Assembly (NCBI GenBank): GCA_900466945.1
Contig: UBNV01000021.1
Span: 62,001 to 126,000 of the forward strand
Direction: 5' to 3'
DNA: 64,000 nucleotides
Origin: Hyphomicrobiales bacterium
GTDB taxonomy: Bacteria; Pseudomonadota; Alphaproteobacteria; Rhizobiales; Rhizobiaceae
In this document: in pieces, positions 43,075-52,867 of the stretch
Position numbering within the stretch: the first letter of the stretch is position 1
Layout: each line of letters starts with the position of its first letter
The notes under the pieces: model-generated
The model's database searches: none
Told to the model about the DNA's origin: nothing
What the model saw: the letters and a program-made list of their open reading frames with translations, nothing else
Position numbers and translations under genes: made by a program

Positions 43075-44061
43075 TCAGAACCGGTCGGACACCTGGATAC
43101 CGGCCGGGCCAAGGATGACCGCGATCAGCACGGGCAGGAAGAACAGAATCATCGGGACAGTGAGCTTCGGCGGCAGTGCCGCAGCCTTCTTTTCTGCCTC
43201 GTTCATGCGCTCGTCGCGTCCTTCCTGAGCCAGCACCCGCAGCGCCTGCGCGACGGGAGTACCGTAGCGGTCCGCCTGGATCAGCGCCTGGACGACGTTC
43301 TTGACGCCGTCGAGCTGGGTACGGGTGCCGAGATTTTCGAGCGCCTGGCGCCGGTCGGGTAGGAACGAAAGCTCGGCGGTAGTGAGCACCATTTCCTCGG
43401 CGAGTTCGGGTGACTGTTCCCCGATTTCGTCCGATACACGCCGCATGGCCGCTTCCAGTGATATGCCTGACTCCACACAGATCAGCATGAGGTCCAGTGC
43501 GTCCGGCCAGGCGCGCTTAATCGATTTCTGGCGCTTGCCGATGCGGTTCGAGACATAGATGTTCGGTAGATAGAAGCCGACATAGCCGCCGACGATGGTC
43601 GCGAAAAGCCTCATAGGCAACGGTTTTTCAGCGAGATTTCCAAGCGCGAAGACCCAGAATGCAGTGAGGGCAAGGGTCGCGAAGGGCAGCAGGAAACGCG
43701 CGACGAGAAACATGTTCAGCGCGTTCTGCGAACGAAGGCCTGCAGCCTTGAGGCGGTCGACGGTACTGTCGTCAACAAGCGCTTTCTTGAGATTGAAACG
43801 CTCGACAATATTGCGCACCGACTTGTTGTTCGTGGCCCGGAGCGATGCACGGCTCTGCGCCGCTTCGGCATTGAGTTTCGCGCGTTCGCGTGCACGGATC
43901 AGGTCGCGTTCGGTCGAAACGGCGCGCATGCGTTTGTTGAGATCGCCGCGCTCCAGATAAGGCATCGCGATCGTGTAAAACGTGCCGAAGACCGCGAGCG
44001 CCACCAATACTGCGATCACCAACGACGGATTGGTCACTTGTGCGGCCCAGTCTTCGGTCAT
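43075..44061 (-). CDS. tadC: Tad pilus inner-membrane platform protein TadC (type II secretion F domain)
   Basis: 328 residues with an N-terminal helix, a cytoplasmic loop, and the T2SSF domain (about 180-310): LDLMLICVESGISLEAAMRR and RYGTPVAQALRVLAQEGRDE are conserved TadC/GspF features. Paired helices close the C-terminus. It acts with TadB as the platform through which ATPase TadA drives Flp pilin assembly. Last gene of the minus-strand pilus run, 12 bases after tadB. In Agrobacterium this gene is called ctpI. Confidence 0.92.
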   Translation of the reverse strand: MTEDWAAQVTNPSLVIAVLVALAVFGTFYTIAMPYLERGDLNKRMRAVSTERDLIRARERAKLNAEAAQSRASLRATNNKSVRNIVERFNLKKALVDDSTVDRLKAAGLRSQNALNMFLVARFLLPFATLALTAFWVFALGNLAEKPLPMRLFATIVGGYVGFYLPNIYVSNRIGKRQKSIKRAWPDALDLMLICVESGISLEAAMRRVSDEIGEQSPELAEEMVLTTAELSFLPDRRQALENLGTRTQLDGVKNVVQALIQADRYGTPVAQALRVLAQEGRDERMNEAEKKAAALPPKLTVPMILFFLPVLIAVILGPAGIQVSDRF

Positions 44062-44073
44062 CCCGCCTGTCCT

Positions 44074-45090
44074 TCAGATCTCGAAATTGATCATGTTGCG
44101 CATGACAAGCAGCCCGATACTCATCCAAACGGCTGATATGCCGAGGATCAGATGTCCACGTGAATCGGTGAAGAGGATCATGATGTATTGCGGGGATGTC
44201 AGGTAAACCAGCAAGGCAACGATGAAGGGCAGGGCACCGATGATCGCCGCGGACGCTTTCGCTTCCATCGAGAGCGCATTGACCTTGGCCTTCATCTTCT
44301 TGCGGTCGCGCAGCACCCGGGAAAGGTTCGACAGGGCCTCCGAAAGATTGCCGCCCGCCTGCCCCTGGATCGCGATAACGATCGAGAAGAAATTCACTTC
44401 GGAGAGCGGCATGGTCTGGTGCATGCGCGCGACGGCGTCCGGCACGTTCAGACCGAGCTGCTGCGATTCCACAATCCGCCGGAACTCGGTCTTGACCGGC
44501 TCCTGACCGTCGGACGCGATCATGCGAATCGCGTCGTTCAGCGGCAGGCCCGAACGTATGGAACGGACCATCACGTCCAGCGAGTTCGGAAACTCGTTCA
44601 GAAACTGCTTCTGACGACGACTGACGAGAAAGCCGACGATCCAGCGCGGCAGGCCGAGGCCGGCCACAAAAGCAGCGCCGCCGATGACCAACGGCGGCAT
44701 ACCAGCGAGAAATGTCACAGCGAGCACCACGAGGCCGAGGACGGCGCTCAAGATGTAGAACTGCGGCATCGTGATCGGCAGACCCGATTGCACCAGCTTG
44801 GCCTTGAGGCTGGTGGCATTGGCCTTCTTCGTCTTCTCCTGCTGCTGCTTCTTTTCCAGTTCCTTCAGCGAATCCTGGACGGATTTTCGACGCTTGGAGA
44901 TCTCCTGCACGCGGTCGCGCGCAGCCTTCACCTGCGACGTATCGGTCTCGGCCGCGCGAACCCGGTTGATCCGGTTCGTCGTCTTCTTGTCGGTTTCGAT
45001 CCGCGAATAGAGCACACCATAGGCCACGGCTCCGGTCGAGACGGCGACCAGCAGAACGATGGCGAGAATGGTCGGATCTATGCCGAACAT
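44074..45090 (-). CDS. tadB: Tad pilus inner-membrane platform protein TadB
   Basis: 338 residues. One N-terminal helix, a charged coiled stretch (RRKSVQDSLKELEKKQQQEK, about 67-86), two helices, then the T2SSF domain with FPNSLDVMVRSIRSGLPLND and IAIQGQAGGNLSEALSNLSR, and C-terminal helices. It partners TadC. It starts 5 bases after the tadA stop, so the two are tightly linked in the operon. Confidence 0.93.
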   Translation of the reverse strand: MFGIDPTILAIVLLVAVSTGAVAYGVLYSRIETDKKTTNRINRVRAAETDTSQVKAARDRVQEISKRRKSVQDSLKELEKKQQQEKTKKANATSLKAKLVQSGLPITMPQFYILSAVLGLVVLAVTFLAGMPPLVIGGAAFVAGLGLPRWIVGFLVSRRQKQFLNEFPNSLDVMVRSIRSGLPLNDAIRMIASDGQEPVKTEFRRIVESQQLGLNVPDAVARMHQTMPLSEVNFFSIVIAIQGQAGGNLSEALSNLSRVLRDRKKMKAKVNALSMEAKASAAIIGALPFIVALLVYLTSPQYIMILFTDSRGHLILGISAVWMSIGLLVMRNMINFEI

Positions 45091-45095
45091 TGTGA

Positions 45096-46580
45096 TCAGA
45101 TCCCCTTCGACTTCTGTTCCATGGAATCAAGCGCGGCTGCAAGCCGGCGATCCTCGTTGTAGTAACGGGCACGATCCCAGAAATGTGGCTTGCCGATACC
45201 GGTCGACATATGACGGCCGATGATCTTGCCGTTGGCGTCCTCGCCGTCCATCTCGTAGCGCATCAGGTCCTGGGTAATGATCACGTCGCCTTCCATCCCG
45301 ATCACCTCGGTGATGTGGGTGATGCGGCGCGAACCGTCGCGCAGGCGCGCCGCCTGGATGATGACGTCGATCGAACCGGAGATGATCTCGCGCACCGTCT
45401 TGGCGGGCAGTGAGAAGCCGCCCATGGCGATCATCGATTCCATACGGCTCAGGCATTCGCGCGGCGTGTTGGCGTGGATCGTGCCCATCGAACCGTCGTG
45501 ACCCGTGTTCATCGCCTGGAGAAGGTCGAAAACTTCAGGTCCGCGCACTTCACCGACGATGATGCGTTCGGGACGCATACGCAGGCAGTTCTTCACGAGA
45601 TCGCGCATGGTGATCTCGCCTTCGCCTTCAATGTTCGGCGGGCGGGTTTCAAGACGCACCACATGCGGCTGCTGCAGCTGCAGTTCGGCGGTATCCTCGC
45701 AGGTGATGATGCGCTCGTCCTGGTCGATGAAGCCGGTCAGGCAGTTGAGAAGCGTGGTTTTACCCGAACCGGTACCGCCAGAGATGACGACGTTGCAGCG
45801 TACGCGGCCGATGATCTGCAGGACCTCGGCACCTTCCGGGGTGATCGCCCCGAACTTGACGAGCTGAGCAAGGTTCAGCTTGTCCTTCTTGAACTTACGA
45901 ATGGTGAGTGCTGGCCCGTCGATCGCAAGCGGCGGAGCGATGACGTTCACACGCGAACCGTCGGGAAGACGCGCGTCGCAGATCGGGCTCGATTCATCGA
46001 CGCGGCGACCAACCTGGCTCACGATACGCTGGCAGATCGACAGAAGCTGCGAATTGTCGCGGAACCGGATCTCCGACTCGATCGTCTTGCCGCCAACTTC
46101 GATGAAAGTCTGGCCGGCCCCGTTGACCATGATATCGGCGATATCGTCTCGCGCCAGAAGCGGCTCGAGCGGGCCGTAACCCAGAACGTCGTTGCAGATA
46201 TCCTCGAGCAGTTCTTCCTGCTCGGAGATCGACATCGCGAAATTCTTGATCGTGATGATGTCGTTGACGATATCGCGGATTTCTTCGCGCGCGCTTTCGC
46301 CGTCTAGCTTGGCCAGCTGCGACAGGTCGATCGTGTCGATCAGCGCTGAGAAGACCTGGCTCTTGGTGTCATAATAGTCTTCGGTCCGCGGCGGCTTCTT
46401 GCGGCTCGGGGTCTGCATGGAAGGCGCGGCGACCTGTTGCCGACTGCTGACCTCCGGACTGCCAGGCTCGATGAGCGTGCTGGAACGGGCCGCAGGTGCG
46501 GCAGCAGGCGGCTGTGCCGGGATCGTGCCGACGCCCGCCCCGCCCTTGCCGAAACCGTCGTTTCCGCGTTTGCCAAACAT
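45096..46580 (-). CDS. cpaF: Tad pilus assembly ATPase TadA/CpaF
   Basis: 494-residue hexameric secretion ATPase of the VirB11/GspE superfamily that powers Flp pilus extension (and retraction in Caulobacter). A Gly/Pro-rich N-terminus (about 1-60) precedes the N-terminal domain. Walker [14 protein letters not shown] is at about 267-279, the Asp box [15 protein letters not shown] follows, then Walker [12 protein letters not shown] and the His box [17 protein letters not shown]. Cytoplasmic. Cotranscribed with cpaE and tadB. Confidence 0.95.
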   Translation of the reverse strand: MFGKRGNDGFGKGGAGVGTIPAQPPAAAPAARSSTLIEPGSPEVSSRQQVAAPSMQTPSRKKPPRTEDYYDTKSQVFSALIDTIDLSQLAKLDGESAREEIRDIVNDIITIKNFAMSISEQEELLEDICNDVLGYGPLEPLLARDDIADIMVNGAGQTFIEVGGKTIESEIRFRDNSQLLSICQRIVSQVGRRVDESSPICDARLPDGSRVNVIAPPLAIDGPALTIRKFKKDKLNLAQLVKFGAITPEGAEVLQIIGRVRCNVVISGGTGSGKTTLLNCLTGFIDQDERIITCEDTAELQLQQPHVVRLETRPPNIEGEGEITMRDLVKNCLRMRPERIIVGEVRGPEVFDLLQAMNTGHDGSMGTIHANTPRECLSRMESMIAMGGFSLPAKTVREIISGSIDVIIQAARLRDGSRRITHITEVIGMEGDVIITQDLMRYEMDGEDANGKIIGRHMSTGIGKPHFWDRARYYNEDRRLAAALDSMEQKSKGI

Positions 46581-46606
46581 GAGCTCTACCTGTTCCTGTT
46601 ACCGGT

Positions 46607-47896
46607 CTACTTCTTGCGAAGTTTTTCAATGAACGAGCCGAGGCCCGCCTTTTTGGGTTTCTTGATCGTGGCGCGGCCCGTCACCAGATGCGCCAATTGC
46701 GAAAAGGTTTCGGCCGTCGGGGATTTCCCATCGAGCTCGCTGATCATCCGGCCGCTATTGGCAGCGGTGCCGAAAAGCTGCGCGTCGAAGGGAATGATCG
46801 CGACCGGATCGAGCTCGAGTGGCTCGAAGAAGTCCGACGGCGCGATCTCCGGTCGCTTCGGCATGCCCACCTGGTTGAGGATGAGATGCGGCGGCTTGTC
46901 CTGCGGCCTCAGTTTCTTCAGCGCATCCAGCATGTTCTTCATGTTGCGCAGATTGGCGAGATCAGGAGCACAGGTGATGACGATTTCGTCGACATCAGAC
47001 AGAACGGCTCTCGTCCAGTCGGCCCAGGTATGAGGAAGATCGAGCACGGTGATCGGCGCTGCTCGCTGCAGCACGTCGAGAATCGGCTGGAAGGCCCCGC
47101 GTTCATAGTCATAACCCCGGTCGAGCATCGACGGCGCGGCGAGCAACGAAAGATTCTGTCCGCATTTTGTCAGCAAGCGGTCGAGGAACACCTCGTCTAG
47201 TCGCTCCGGTGAAAACACGGCCTCGGCCATGCCCTGTGCCGGATCCTGGTCGAAATCGATATTGGCCGTGCCGAAGGGCAGATCGAGATCGGCCAGAACG
47301 GTTTCGGTGGAGAAAAGAGAGGAGATGCCGAAGGCGCAGTTATGCGCGATCGTCGACGAACCCACACCGCCCTTGGCGCCGATGAAGGCGATGCTGCGGC
47401 CGAGCGGTTCCGCTTCCGGGTCGACAAAGATGGACGATATCGAGCCCATCATGTCCGCCATGGTGAAGGGAGCGACGATATATTCCGAAATGCCGCTTCG
47501 GATCAGTTCACGGTAGAGCGCGATGTCGTTGTGCCGCCCGACCAGGATCACGCGCGAACTCGGATCGCAGACCTCCGCGAGCGGCGCGAGTTCGGTCAGG
47601 AGGTCGCGCGGGCCGGCATCGGTTTCGAGGATGATCAGGTTCGGCGTCGGCGTAGACGAGAACATGTTCGCCGCCGCGGCGACGTTGCCATGCGTGATGC
47701 GCATGCTCACCCGTGCCATGCGACGGTCGCCGGCACATTGCTCCATGGTCCGGTGCACTGCATCGCTGATGCAGAAGGCGTGGATCGAAATGCGGGGCAG
47801 GGGACGCAGGGCCTCGACATCGCCTGCGATCACGGTCTCGGAAGCTCCGCGATATCCGCCACCCGTTTCGCCAATTTCATAGTCGATCGCGTTCAT
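46607..47896 (-). CDS. cpaE: Tad pilus localisation protein CpaE/TadZ
   Basis: 429 residues. The N-terminal half is receiver-like (TPNLIILETDAGPRDLLTEL), and the C-terminal half is a MinD/ParA-type ATPase with the deviant Walker A FIGAKGGVGSSTIAHN (about 171-186), where a Ser-Ser replaces the usual Lys-Thr/Ser part. VLDLPHTWADWTR resembles Walker B. In Caulobacter CpaE places the pilus machine at the pole. The gene lies between cpaD and cpaF. Confidence 0.92.
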   Translation of the reverse strand: MNAIDYEIGETGGGYRGASETVIAGDVEALRPLPRISIHAFCISDAVHRTMEQCAGDRRMARVSMRITHGNVAAAANMFSSTPTPNLIILETDAGPRDLLTELAPLAEVCDPSSRVILVGRHNDIALYRELIRSGISEYIVAPFTMADMMGSISSIFVDPEAEPLGRSIAFIGAKGGVGSSTIAHNCAFGISSLFSTETVLADLDLPFGTANIDFDQDPAQGMAEAVFSPERLDEVFLDRLLTKCGQNLSLLAAPSMLDRGYDYERGAFQPILDVLQRAAPITVLDLPHTWADWTRAVLSDVDEIVITCAPDLANLRNMKNMLDALKKLRPQDKPPHLILNQVGMPKRPEIAPSDFFEPLELDPVAIIPFDAQLFGTAANSGRMISELDGKSPTAETFSQLAHLVTGRATIKKPKKAGLGSFIEKLRKK

Positions 47897-47929
47897 GCTC
47901 TCATCCTGTCCTCTTGGACCACGTCCGCA

Positions 47930-48670
47930 TCACTCGGTTGCCGTATTGCTGCCTTCGCGATAGAGGCCGATCACGTTCGACCGTCTGGTCGCATCGATCG
48001 GCGCCATGTCGCGCGGGGTCACCAGATCCATCGGATTGGCGATCTGTGCGGCGAGGTTGCTCTGCGTTGCGCAACCGAAGTTATGGTAGTTCTTGTTGCT
48101 GAACGTGTTGTTCTGCAGATCCTCCGGCCACTCGCCGCAAGGGTTGGTCATGGCCGTGATCGCCACATAACTGATCCGCACGGGCGCCGCATTGCTGTTC
48201 GGCTCTGCCTGGTACGACGTCTCGATGATCCGGTTCGACGGCACGCCGCGCGTGGTCAGAACCTGACGGATCTGCTTACGCATGGCCGAGGCTGCCCCGG
48301 AATTCGGCGAGCCATGCGGCATCATGACCTGGATCGTCCCGGTCGATGCCGAAAGATAGTCGGCGGCAAAGCCTGCGATGGAATCCTGTACGCTCAATGT
48401 CAGCTTCCGATCGCCCGAGGCGATCGGGACGTCGAGCGTGTGCTCGACTTCACTGAGCATGATCGGATGGCGTGTCCGGTAATCGTCCGGGATGGCCGAG
48501 GTGGACATCTGGTCCTTCATGCTGCCGCATCCGGCAAGCACCGCTGCTGCACCCAGTAGGACGCTGCCGAGAACGAGACGCTGCAATGAGTGACGTGCGG
48601 ATGCCATGGCTGGCTGACTTTCCCTGACTTGACGTGACGAGTTTTCCATCATGAGCCTCGCGCCGTTCAT
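47930..48670 (-). CDS. cpaD: Pilus assembly lipoprotein CpaD
   Basis: 246 residues. A lipoprotein signal with lipobox LAGC at about residues 44-47 is preceded by a long basic lead. The mature part contains the CpaD pattern DYRTRHPIMLSEVEHTLDVP and a later NFGCATQSNLAAQIANPMDL. It is thought to support the outer-membrane secretin. The ATG at 48670 overlaps the cpaC stop (ATGA); MMENSS at 48652 is another possible start. Confidence 0.9.
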   Translation of the reverse strand: MNGARLMMENSSRQVRESQPAMASARHSLQRLVLGSVLLGAAAVLAGCGSMKDQMSTSAIPDDYRTRHPIMLSEVEHTLDVPIASGDRKLTLSVQDSIAGFAADYLSASTGTIQVMMPHGSPNSGAASAMRKQIRQVLTTRGVPSNRIIETSYQAEPNSNAAPVRISYVAITAMTNPCGEWPEDLQNNTFSNKNYHNFGCATQSNLAAQIANPMDLVTPRDMAPIDATRRSNVIGLYREGSNTATE

Positions 48671-50220
48671 TTGTAGATGAAGCCCACCGCGCCGTGGTAT
48701 TGGCCCGGCGCTACGGGGTTCTCGCGGCGGCCGTAAACCTTGTTCACCTTGTTCAGGAAGAAGGTCGCGCCGTCGTTTTCGGGGTTGAAATTGTCATCAG
48801 GCCGCGACAGCGCGCCCCGTGCGACGGGCCGCACGAGATAGGGCGTCGCTATGATGACGAGTTCGGTCTCGTTGCGCTGGAAATCCTTGCTGCGGAACAG
48901 CGTGCCCAGCACCGGAACCTTCGACAGACCCGGAAGACCCGACGTCGCCTGACGGATATTGTCCTGTACAAGGCCGGCGATCACGATCGAGCCGCCTGAC
49001 GGAAGCTCCACCGTCGTCGATGCTTCGCGCTTTCGGATCGATAGGAACGTGGAGCCGGGTACCTGATTCAGGATATTGCCGGTGACCTGTGACGATTCCC
49101 AGGTGGGTTCGGAAACATTGGTCTCGATCTGCAGGCTGATGCGGCCGGGCGCGAGGACGACAGGACGAAAATTCAATTCTATCCCATAGTCGACGGTCTG
49201 GGTCGTCCTCTCGATCGACGTGCCCTCTTCGTCACTCGTCACTTCCTGCTGGCCGGCAAGCCGGAACTCACCGCCGACATAGAATTTTGCAGCTTCGCCC
49301 GAAATGGCGGTCAGGCTCGGTTCGGCCAGCGTGCGCATGACGCCTGCCTGTTCCATGGCGTTGATGTAGGTATTGATCCCGAGGCCGCCGATGCCAGCGG
49401 AAATCGTGGCGGTTCCTGTCGGGTCGATGGCATTGCCGAGATTGGACGGATTGGCATAGCTGATACCGGTCGAGCCGTCCGAAACGCTGCCGGAGAAGCC
49501 GAGCTGCTTGAGCACCTGGCGGCTGACTTCCGCGACGGTGACCTTCAGCGTCACCTGGTCTTCACCTTCGATCGTCAGCAAGTTGACGATCTGGGATTCC
49601 TGACGCTCTTCCGCGTAGATGGCCACATCACCGCCATTGTCGCCTCCGGATGCGGTCTCGCTACGCGTCGTCGCTTCACCGCCCTTGAGGAAGGCCTGGG
49701 CGAGACTCTGGGCGCGGGCGGCGTCCTGCGGCGTGCGCACTGTGCCTGTTAGCACGATGTTGTCTGAGACGATTTCGATCTTGATGTCCGACTGCGGGAT
49801 GAAGCGACGCAGATTGGCCTCAAGCCCGGCGATGTCGCGTTCGATCTCGATGTCCAGGCTGATAATCTCGTTGCCGTCGGCACCGAAGATGAAGATGTTC
49901 GTCTGGCCGACGGTCTTGCCGAAGAGATAGATGCGGCGCGACGAACGGGTTACGGCATCGGCCATCGCAGGGTCGGCAACCAGGATATCATGCGCATCGG
50001 CCGGCAGATCGACGACCAGCGCCTTGTTAAGCCCGAGCTTGACGGTCCGGCGAGCACCGGGTCCGGCATTGGTGATCCTGAGCACCGTCTCTTGCGCGGC
50101 CTCGGCGACCGGAAACAGGCTGCCATGAGACGGGAAGGATATCGGTGATCCGGTGAGCGCCATGGCGAAAATGATGCCACCGGTTAGGGAAACTCTGAAT
50201 TTGTGCGTCAGGCTGGCCAC
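48667..50220 (-). CDS. cpaC: Pilus secretin CpaC/RcpA
   Basis: Outer-membrane pore of the Tad pilus, 517 residues. After a signal peptide comes the pilus-secretin N-terminal domain (LGLNKALVVDLPADAHDILV), a BON-like segment (IEIVSDNIVLTGTVRTPQDA), then the secretin domain with VPVLGTLFRSKDFQRNETEL and LVIIATPYLVRP near the C-terminus. I chose the GTG at 50220, with GGGGAC about 8 bases upstream and 13 bases after the cpaB stop; the frame open to 50322 would lie inside cpaB. Confidence 0.93.
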   Translation of the reverse strand: MASLTHKFRVSLTGGIIFAMALTGSPISFPSHGSLFPVAEAAQETVLRITNAGPGARRTVKLGLNKALVVDLPADAHDILVADPAMADAVTRSSRRIYLFGKTVGQTNIFIFGADGNEIISLDIEIERDIAGLEANLRRFIPQSDIKIEIVSDNIVLTGTVRTPQDAARAQSLAQAFLKGGEATTRSETASGGDNGGDVAIYAEERQESQIVNLLTIEGEDQVTLKVTVAEVSRQVLKQLGFSGSVSDGSTGISYANPSNLGNAIDPTGTATISAGIGGLGINTYINAMEQAGVMRTLAEPSLTAISGEAAKFYVGGEFRLAGQQEVTSDEEGTSIERTTQTVDYGIELNFRPVVLAPGRISLQIETNVSEPTWESSQVTGNILNQVPGSTFLSIRKREASTTVELPSGGSIVIAGLVQDNIRQATSGLPGLSKVPVLGTLFRSKDFQRNETELVIIATPYLVRPVARGALSRPDDNFNPENDGATFFLNKVNKVYGRRENPVAPGQYHGAVGFIYK

Positions 50221-50233
50221 GATGTGTCCCCAC

Positions 50234-51046
50234 TCACTGCATGGAATTGGCGGCCGGGGAGGTCGATTTGACGACCTCCCCGGACTTGATGACCTGAATG
50301 GTCGGCTGACCGTCTCCGCCACTCAGCAGGTAGTCTGCAGAGGAGGTGTCTTCCTCCTGGGCGTCCGCGACCGACCGGAGTGCCAGCGACAGGCGATCCG
50401 CCATCTGCTGGGCGACGGCCATGACCTTGGTCTGTTCGGGCGTCAGCTCCAGTGTGGCGGTCGTGCCGATGACCGACTTGGAACCGTCGGGCGCTTCCTC
50501 GATTTGCTGGTCGATCGCAAGCACCCTCACATTGGACAAGACTGTTTCCGTCAGGAAATTGTCTTCATCGCCCTTGCGCACCATGATGACGTCGACGCGG
50601 TCGTTCGGCAGGATGAAGCCGCCGGCGCCGGTGGCGACGGAGATTTCGGTCGAGACGGCGCGTTTGCCGGATGGCAGAAGTGCGGAGAGGATGCGGGAGG
50701 AAGAGTCGGCGATCTTTTCACGGCGGAGTGGCTCGCCCTCAAAGACCGGCAGGCGCACGACGACACCGGTCAGTTCGGTCAGCGCATCCGGCCGTGTTGA
50801 GGACGTGATGAAGCCATCGACGACGCTGCCTTCCGGCCAGGGCATCCAGCGCATCGAAGTTTCGTCGAGGCGGGCACCGACCGGCAAGTTCTTGGCCGAA
50901 ACCAGAACATCGATGCTCGGCTCCTTTTCGACGACGGAATCCTGTACGATGACGGTCTTGTTGCCGCTCAGCCGCATGGCGAGGAGACCGGCCATACCGG
51001 CGGCCACGACGGCGACAGCGAGTATGATGAGACGGGCGGGTTTCAT
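50234..51046 (-). CDS. cpaB: Flp pilus assembly protein CpaB
   Basis: 270 residues. One N-terminal membrane helix (LIILAVAVVAAGMAGLLAMR) is followed by a SAF domain (VLVSAKNLPVGARLDETSMR, about 48-67) and the RcpC/CpaB domain (GGFILPNDRVDVIMVRKGDE, about 143-162). It sits in the periplasm and is thought to aid the secretin. It is first in the tight cpaB-tadC run, about 115 bases after cpaA. Confidence 0.93.
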   Translation of the reverse strand: MKPARLIILAVAVVAAGMAGLLAMRLSGNKTVIVQDSVVEKEPSIDVLVSAKNLPVGARLDETSMRWMPWPEGSVVDGFITSSTRPDALTELTGVVVRLPVFEGEPLRREKIADSSSRILSALLPSGKRAVSTEISVATGAGGFILPNDRVDVIMVRKGDEDNFLTETVLSNVRVLAIDQQIEEAPDGSKSVIGTTATLELTPEQTKVMAVAQQMADRLSLALRSVADAQEEDTSSADYLLSGGDGQPTIQVIKSGEVVKSTSPAANSMQ

Positions 51047-51161
51047 GATCGATCCTCGGGCGACGCAATAGGTTCTGCCCCAGAGATTGATCAGGAATTG
51101 GTGTACTTATAGTTAATAAGCCGCTTACAATCGTAGTTAACGGAAGGTTTCTTTCGCCGCA

Positions 51162-51674
51162 TTAGGGAATGTTTTGAACAGCCGCCAGAACCAGCGGTGA
51201 GTTGGGATAGGTCAAAAGGCCGGCTGCGCCGATCGCGATAGCATAGGGGATCTTCTTGGCGACCATCAAGGTTTGCGGCAGCCTGATGCCGACCGTCGCC
51301 AGCTTTTCCCAATTGGCGCGCAGCAGGATGACGGAAATCGTCAGCGCACCGCCAATGTATCCGGTGAAAGCCACGAATTCGAACAGGGATATGTTGAACC
51401 CGAACCAGAGAGCGGCGGCGCTCAGTAACTTGGCGTCGCCACCGCCCATGACATTGGCGGCGAACAAGCCGAAACACACACCGAACACGCTGGCTGCGGC
51501 GAGCAGGTGCCAGCCGAAGTCAACAAGCGTCATTCCCACGAACGGCACGATTGCAAAGAAACTCACGATCATAATCGCGGGAATTCGGTTTGGGATCTTC
51601 ATCTCCAGAAAATCTGTCAGCGCAGCAAGAGTCAGGCAGATGGGCGGGACGATGAAAACTACCGCATTGAGCAT
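51162..51674 (-). CDS. cpaA: Prepilin peptidase CpaA/TadV
   Basis: 170 residues, nearly all membrane helices. Type IV prepilin peptidase of the short Tad form: the catalytic aspartates are in ALTDFLEMKIPNRIPA (about 20-35) and NVMGGGDAKLLSAAALWFG (about 76-94). It cleaves the leader of Flp pilin and of the TadE-like pseudopilins. The ATG at 51674 is the family start; the open frame extends 41 codons further. It is separated from pilA by a terminator, so it needs its own promoter in 51675-51756 or read-through. Confidence 0.92.
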   Translation of the reverse strand: MLNAVVFIVPPICLTLAALTDFLEMKIPNRIPAIMIVSFFAIVPFVGMTLVDFGWHLLAAASVFGVCFGLFAANVMGGGDAKLLSAAALWFGFNISLFEFVAFTGYIGGALTISVILLRANWEKLATVGIRLPQTLMVAKKIPYAIAIGAAGLLTYPNSPLVLAAVQNIP

Positions 51675-51756
51675 AGCGCACCCTTGATGTCGATTCTCAC
51701 GAGACCATAGCCGTAGAAGGTATAGAAACCCTTCCGATGTCTGAGGCTTAAACGAC

Positions 51757-51778
51757 AAAAGACCGCCCGAAGGCGGTC
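51757..51778 (-). terminator. Intrinsic terminator of pilA
   Basis: On the minus strand GACCGCC, loop TTCG, GGCGGTC, then TTTT. The stable UUCG-capped stem 28 bases after the pilin stop should let pilA be made far above the assembly genes. Confidence 0.88.
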
Positions 51779-51805
51779 TCAGTAGTCTTGGCAGCAAAAC
51801 GCGCC

Positions 51806-51976
51806 TTAGTTGTCTTCGAGCTTGGTGGCCAGATCGTTGAACTGGTTATCCAGGGCGTTGCCGAGGGTCGAGGCGCCGGTGATCAGGGCGACCGAGATCA
51901 GGGCGGCGATGAGGCCGTATTCGATGGCGGTTGCGCCGGACTCGTCCTTGACGAAACGTGCGAAAAGCTTGGTCAT
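51806..51976 (-). CDS. pilA: Flp-type pilin PilA
   Basis: Major subunit of the Tad pilus, 56 residues: MTKLFARFVKDESGATAIEY is the leader and the first mature residues. Prepilin peptidase should cut after the Gly in ESGATAIEYG, leaving the Flp motif with Glu and Tyr, followed by the hydrophobic assembly helix (GLIAALISVALITGAST) and a polar tail (DLATKLEDN). AGGAG precedes the ATG. It is a single-gene transcript with its own terminator. In Agrobacterium this is ctpA. Confidence 0.95.
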   Translation of the reverse strand: MTKLFARFVKDESGATAIEYGLIAALISVALITGASTLGNALDNQFNDLATKLEDN

Positions 51977-52459
51977 GTTATTCTCCTACTCCGCGAGGTT
52001 GATCAGCACTGCCGGCAACTGTTTGCCGTTGCTCGGATGCCTCAAACCTAACCGCCGCCCTATTGCCATCGACTTAAGAAAAACGGTTACCAGATCGTGA
52101 AGCGGCCTTTGCCAGTTCTGTGGTAAACGAAAGCTGCAGCAGGTCGCTAAGATGCGCCCAAAGCCCCTGGCTTTGCAGGGTTCTTGCGCTGATAACGAGG
52201 TGTTGCCGGCATGCTTGCCCACCGTGAATCGCCTTTTTTTACGGTCGCGCCCAGAGGGTGATGTGCCCCCAGGCTTGGTTTTGTCCGGGATTGGCACAAA
52301 GCCAGATGCCGGCTGGTCGGCAAAAAGGTCAATTTGATAGTAAGAAGCGGGCAAAGTATGGCTCCGAAGGCCCGCATGCAGCGCGACCGGCCGGCTTAAC
52401 CCTTCATTCACCTAACCCCTGCATGCTTCGGGCACCTCTTCACGCGCGTAATCAAAGGC
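51977..52459. other. Divergent intergenic region between pilA and the plus-strand pilus genes
   Basis: 483 bases with no believable gene. The minus strand must hold the pilA promoter; the plus strand that of the gene at 52460. TTAACCCTTCATTCA at 52397-52411 is one mismatch from the CtrA pattern TTAA-N7-TTAA, a weak hint of cell-cycle control. Several short imperfect hairpins are present (for example CCCTG/CAGGG near 52166-52181). I could not place a confident promoter. Confidence 0.4.
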
Positions 52460-52867
52460 ATGTCCATGTCAGACCATCGTTTTGCCGCTGCCGCCATGAT
52501 CGTGGCCCTCGCCACGCTGTCGCCGGCACCAGCCGCGCAGGCCGAAGATGAAGGCATCCTGCGCGTTTATATGAATAGCGCCCGCGTGCTAAAGCTCGAT
52601 CGGCCCGTCAGCAAGGTGATCGTCGGGAACTCCGAAGTCGCGGATGCAACTGTTGCGGATGCCCGAACGATCGTCCTGACTGGTCGCGCATACGGCACGA
52701 CCAACCTCGTACTCCTCGACGCCGACGGCAATGCCATCGTCGACGAGCGCATCCTTGTGTCGATTGACGAATCGAGCACGGTGCGCGTGTTCAAGTCCAC
52801 AGCACGGACCGTGCTTTCCTGCACGCCGAATTGCGAAGAACATGCCCAGACGGGTGCCACGCCATAA
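52460..52867 (+). CDS. Stand-alone pilus-secretin N-terminal domain protein
   Basis: 135 residues: a signal peptide (AAMIVALATLSPAPAAQA, cut near residue 28), then one domain like the N-terminus of CpaC: LRVYMNSARVLKLDRPVSKV, IVGNSEVADATVADART, VLTGRAYGTTNLVLLDADGN. Compare CpaC VADPAMADAVTRSSRR and LFGKTVGQTNIFIFGADGN. Two cysteines lie in a short tail (LSCTPNCEEH). It lacks a secretin domain, so it cannot form a pore and may modulate or cap the CpaC ring. First of three plus-strand pilus genes. Confidence 0.85.
   Translation: MSMSDHRFAAAAMIVALATLSPAPAAQAEDEGILRVYMNSARVLKLDRPVSKVIVGNSEVADATVADARTIVLTGRAYGTTNLVLLDADGNAIVDERILVSIDESSTVRVFKSTARTVLSCTPNCEEHAQTGATP

Noticed and set aside
51986..52411. 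A 141-codon minus-strand frame upstream of pilA
   Set aside because: It has no ribosome site, an irregular composition and no known domain, and it would occupy the pilA promoter region.
52397..52411. A CtrA-like site before the plus-strand pilus genes
   Set aside because: It has one mismatch in a short AT-rich motif, and its position relative to a promoter is unknown; kept only as a remark.
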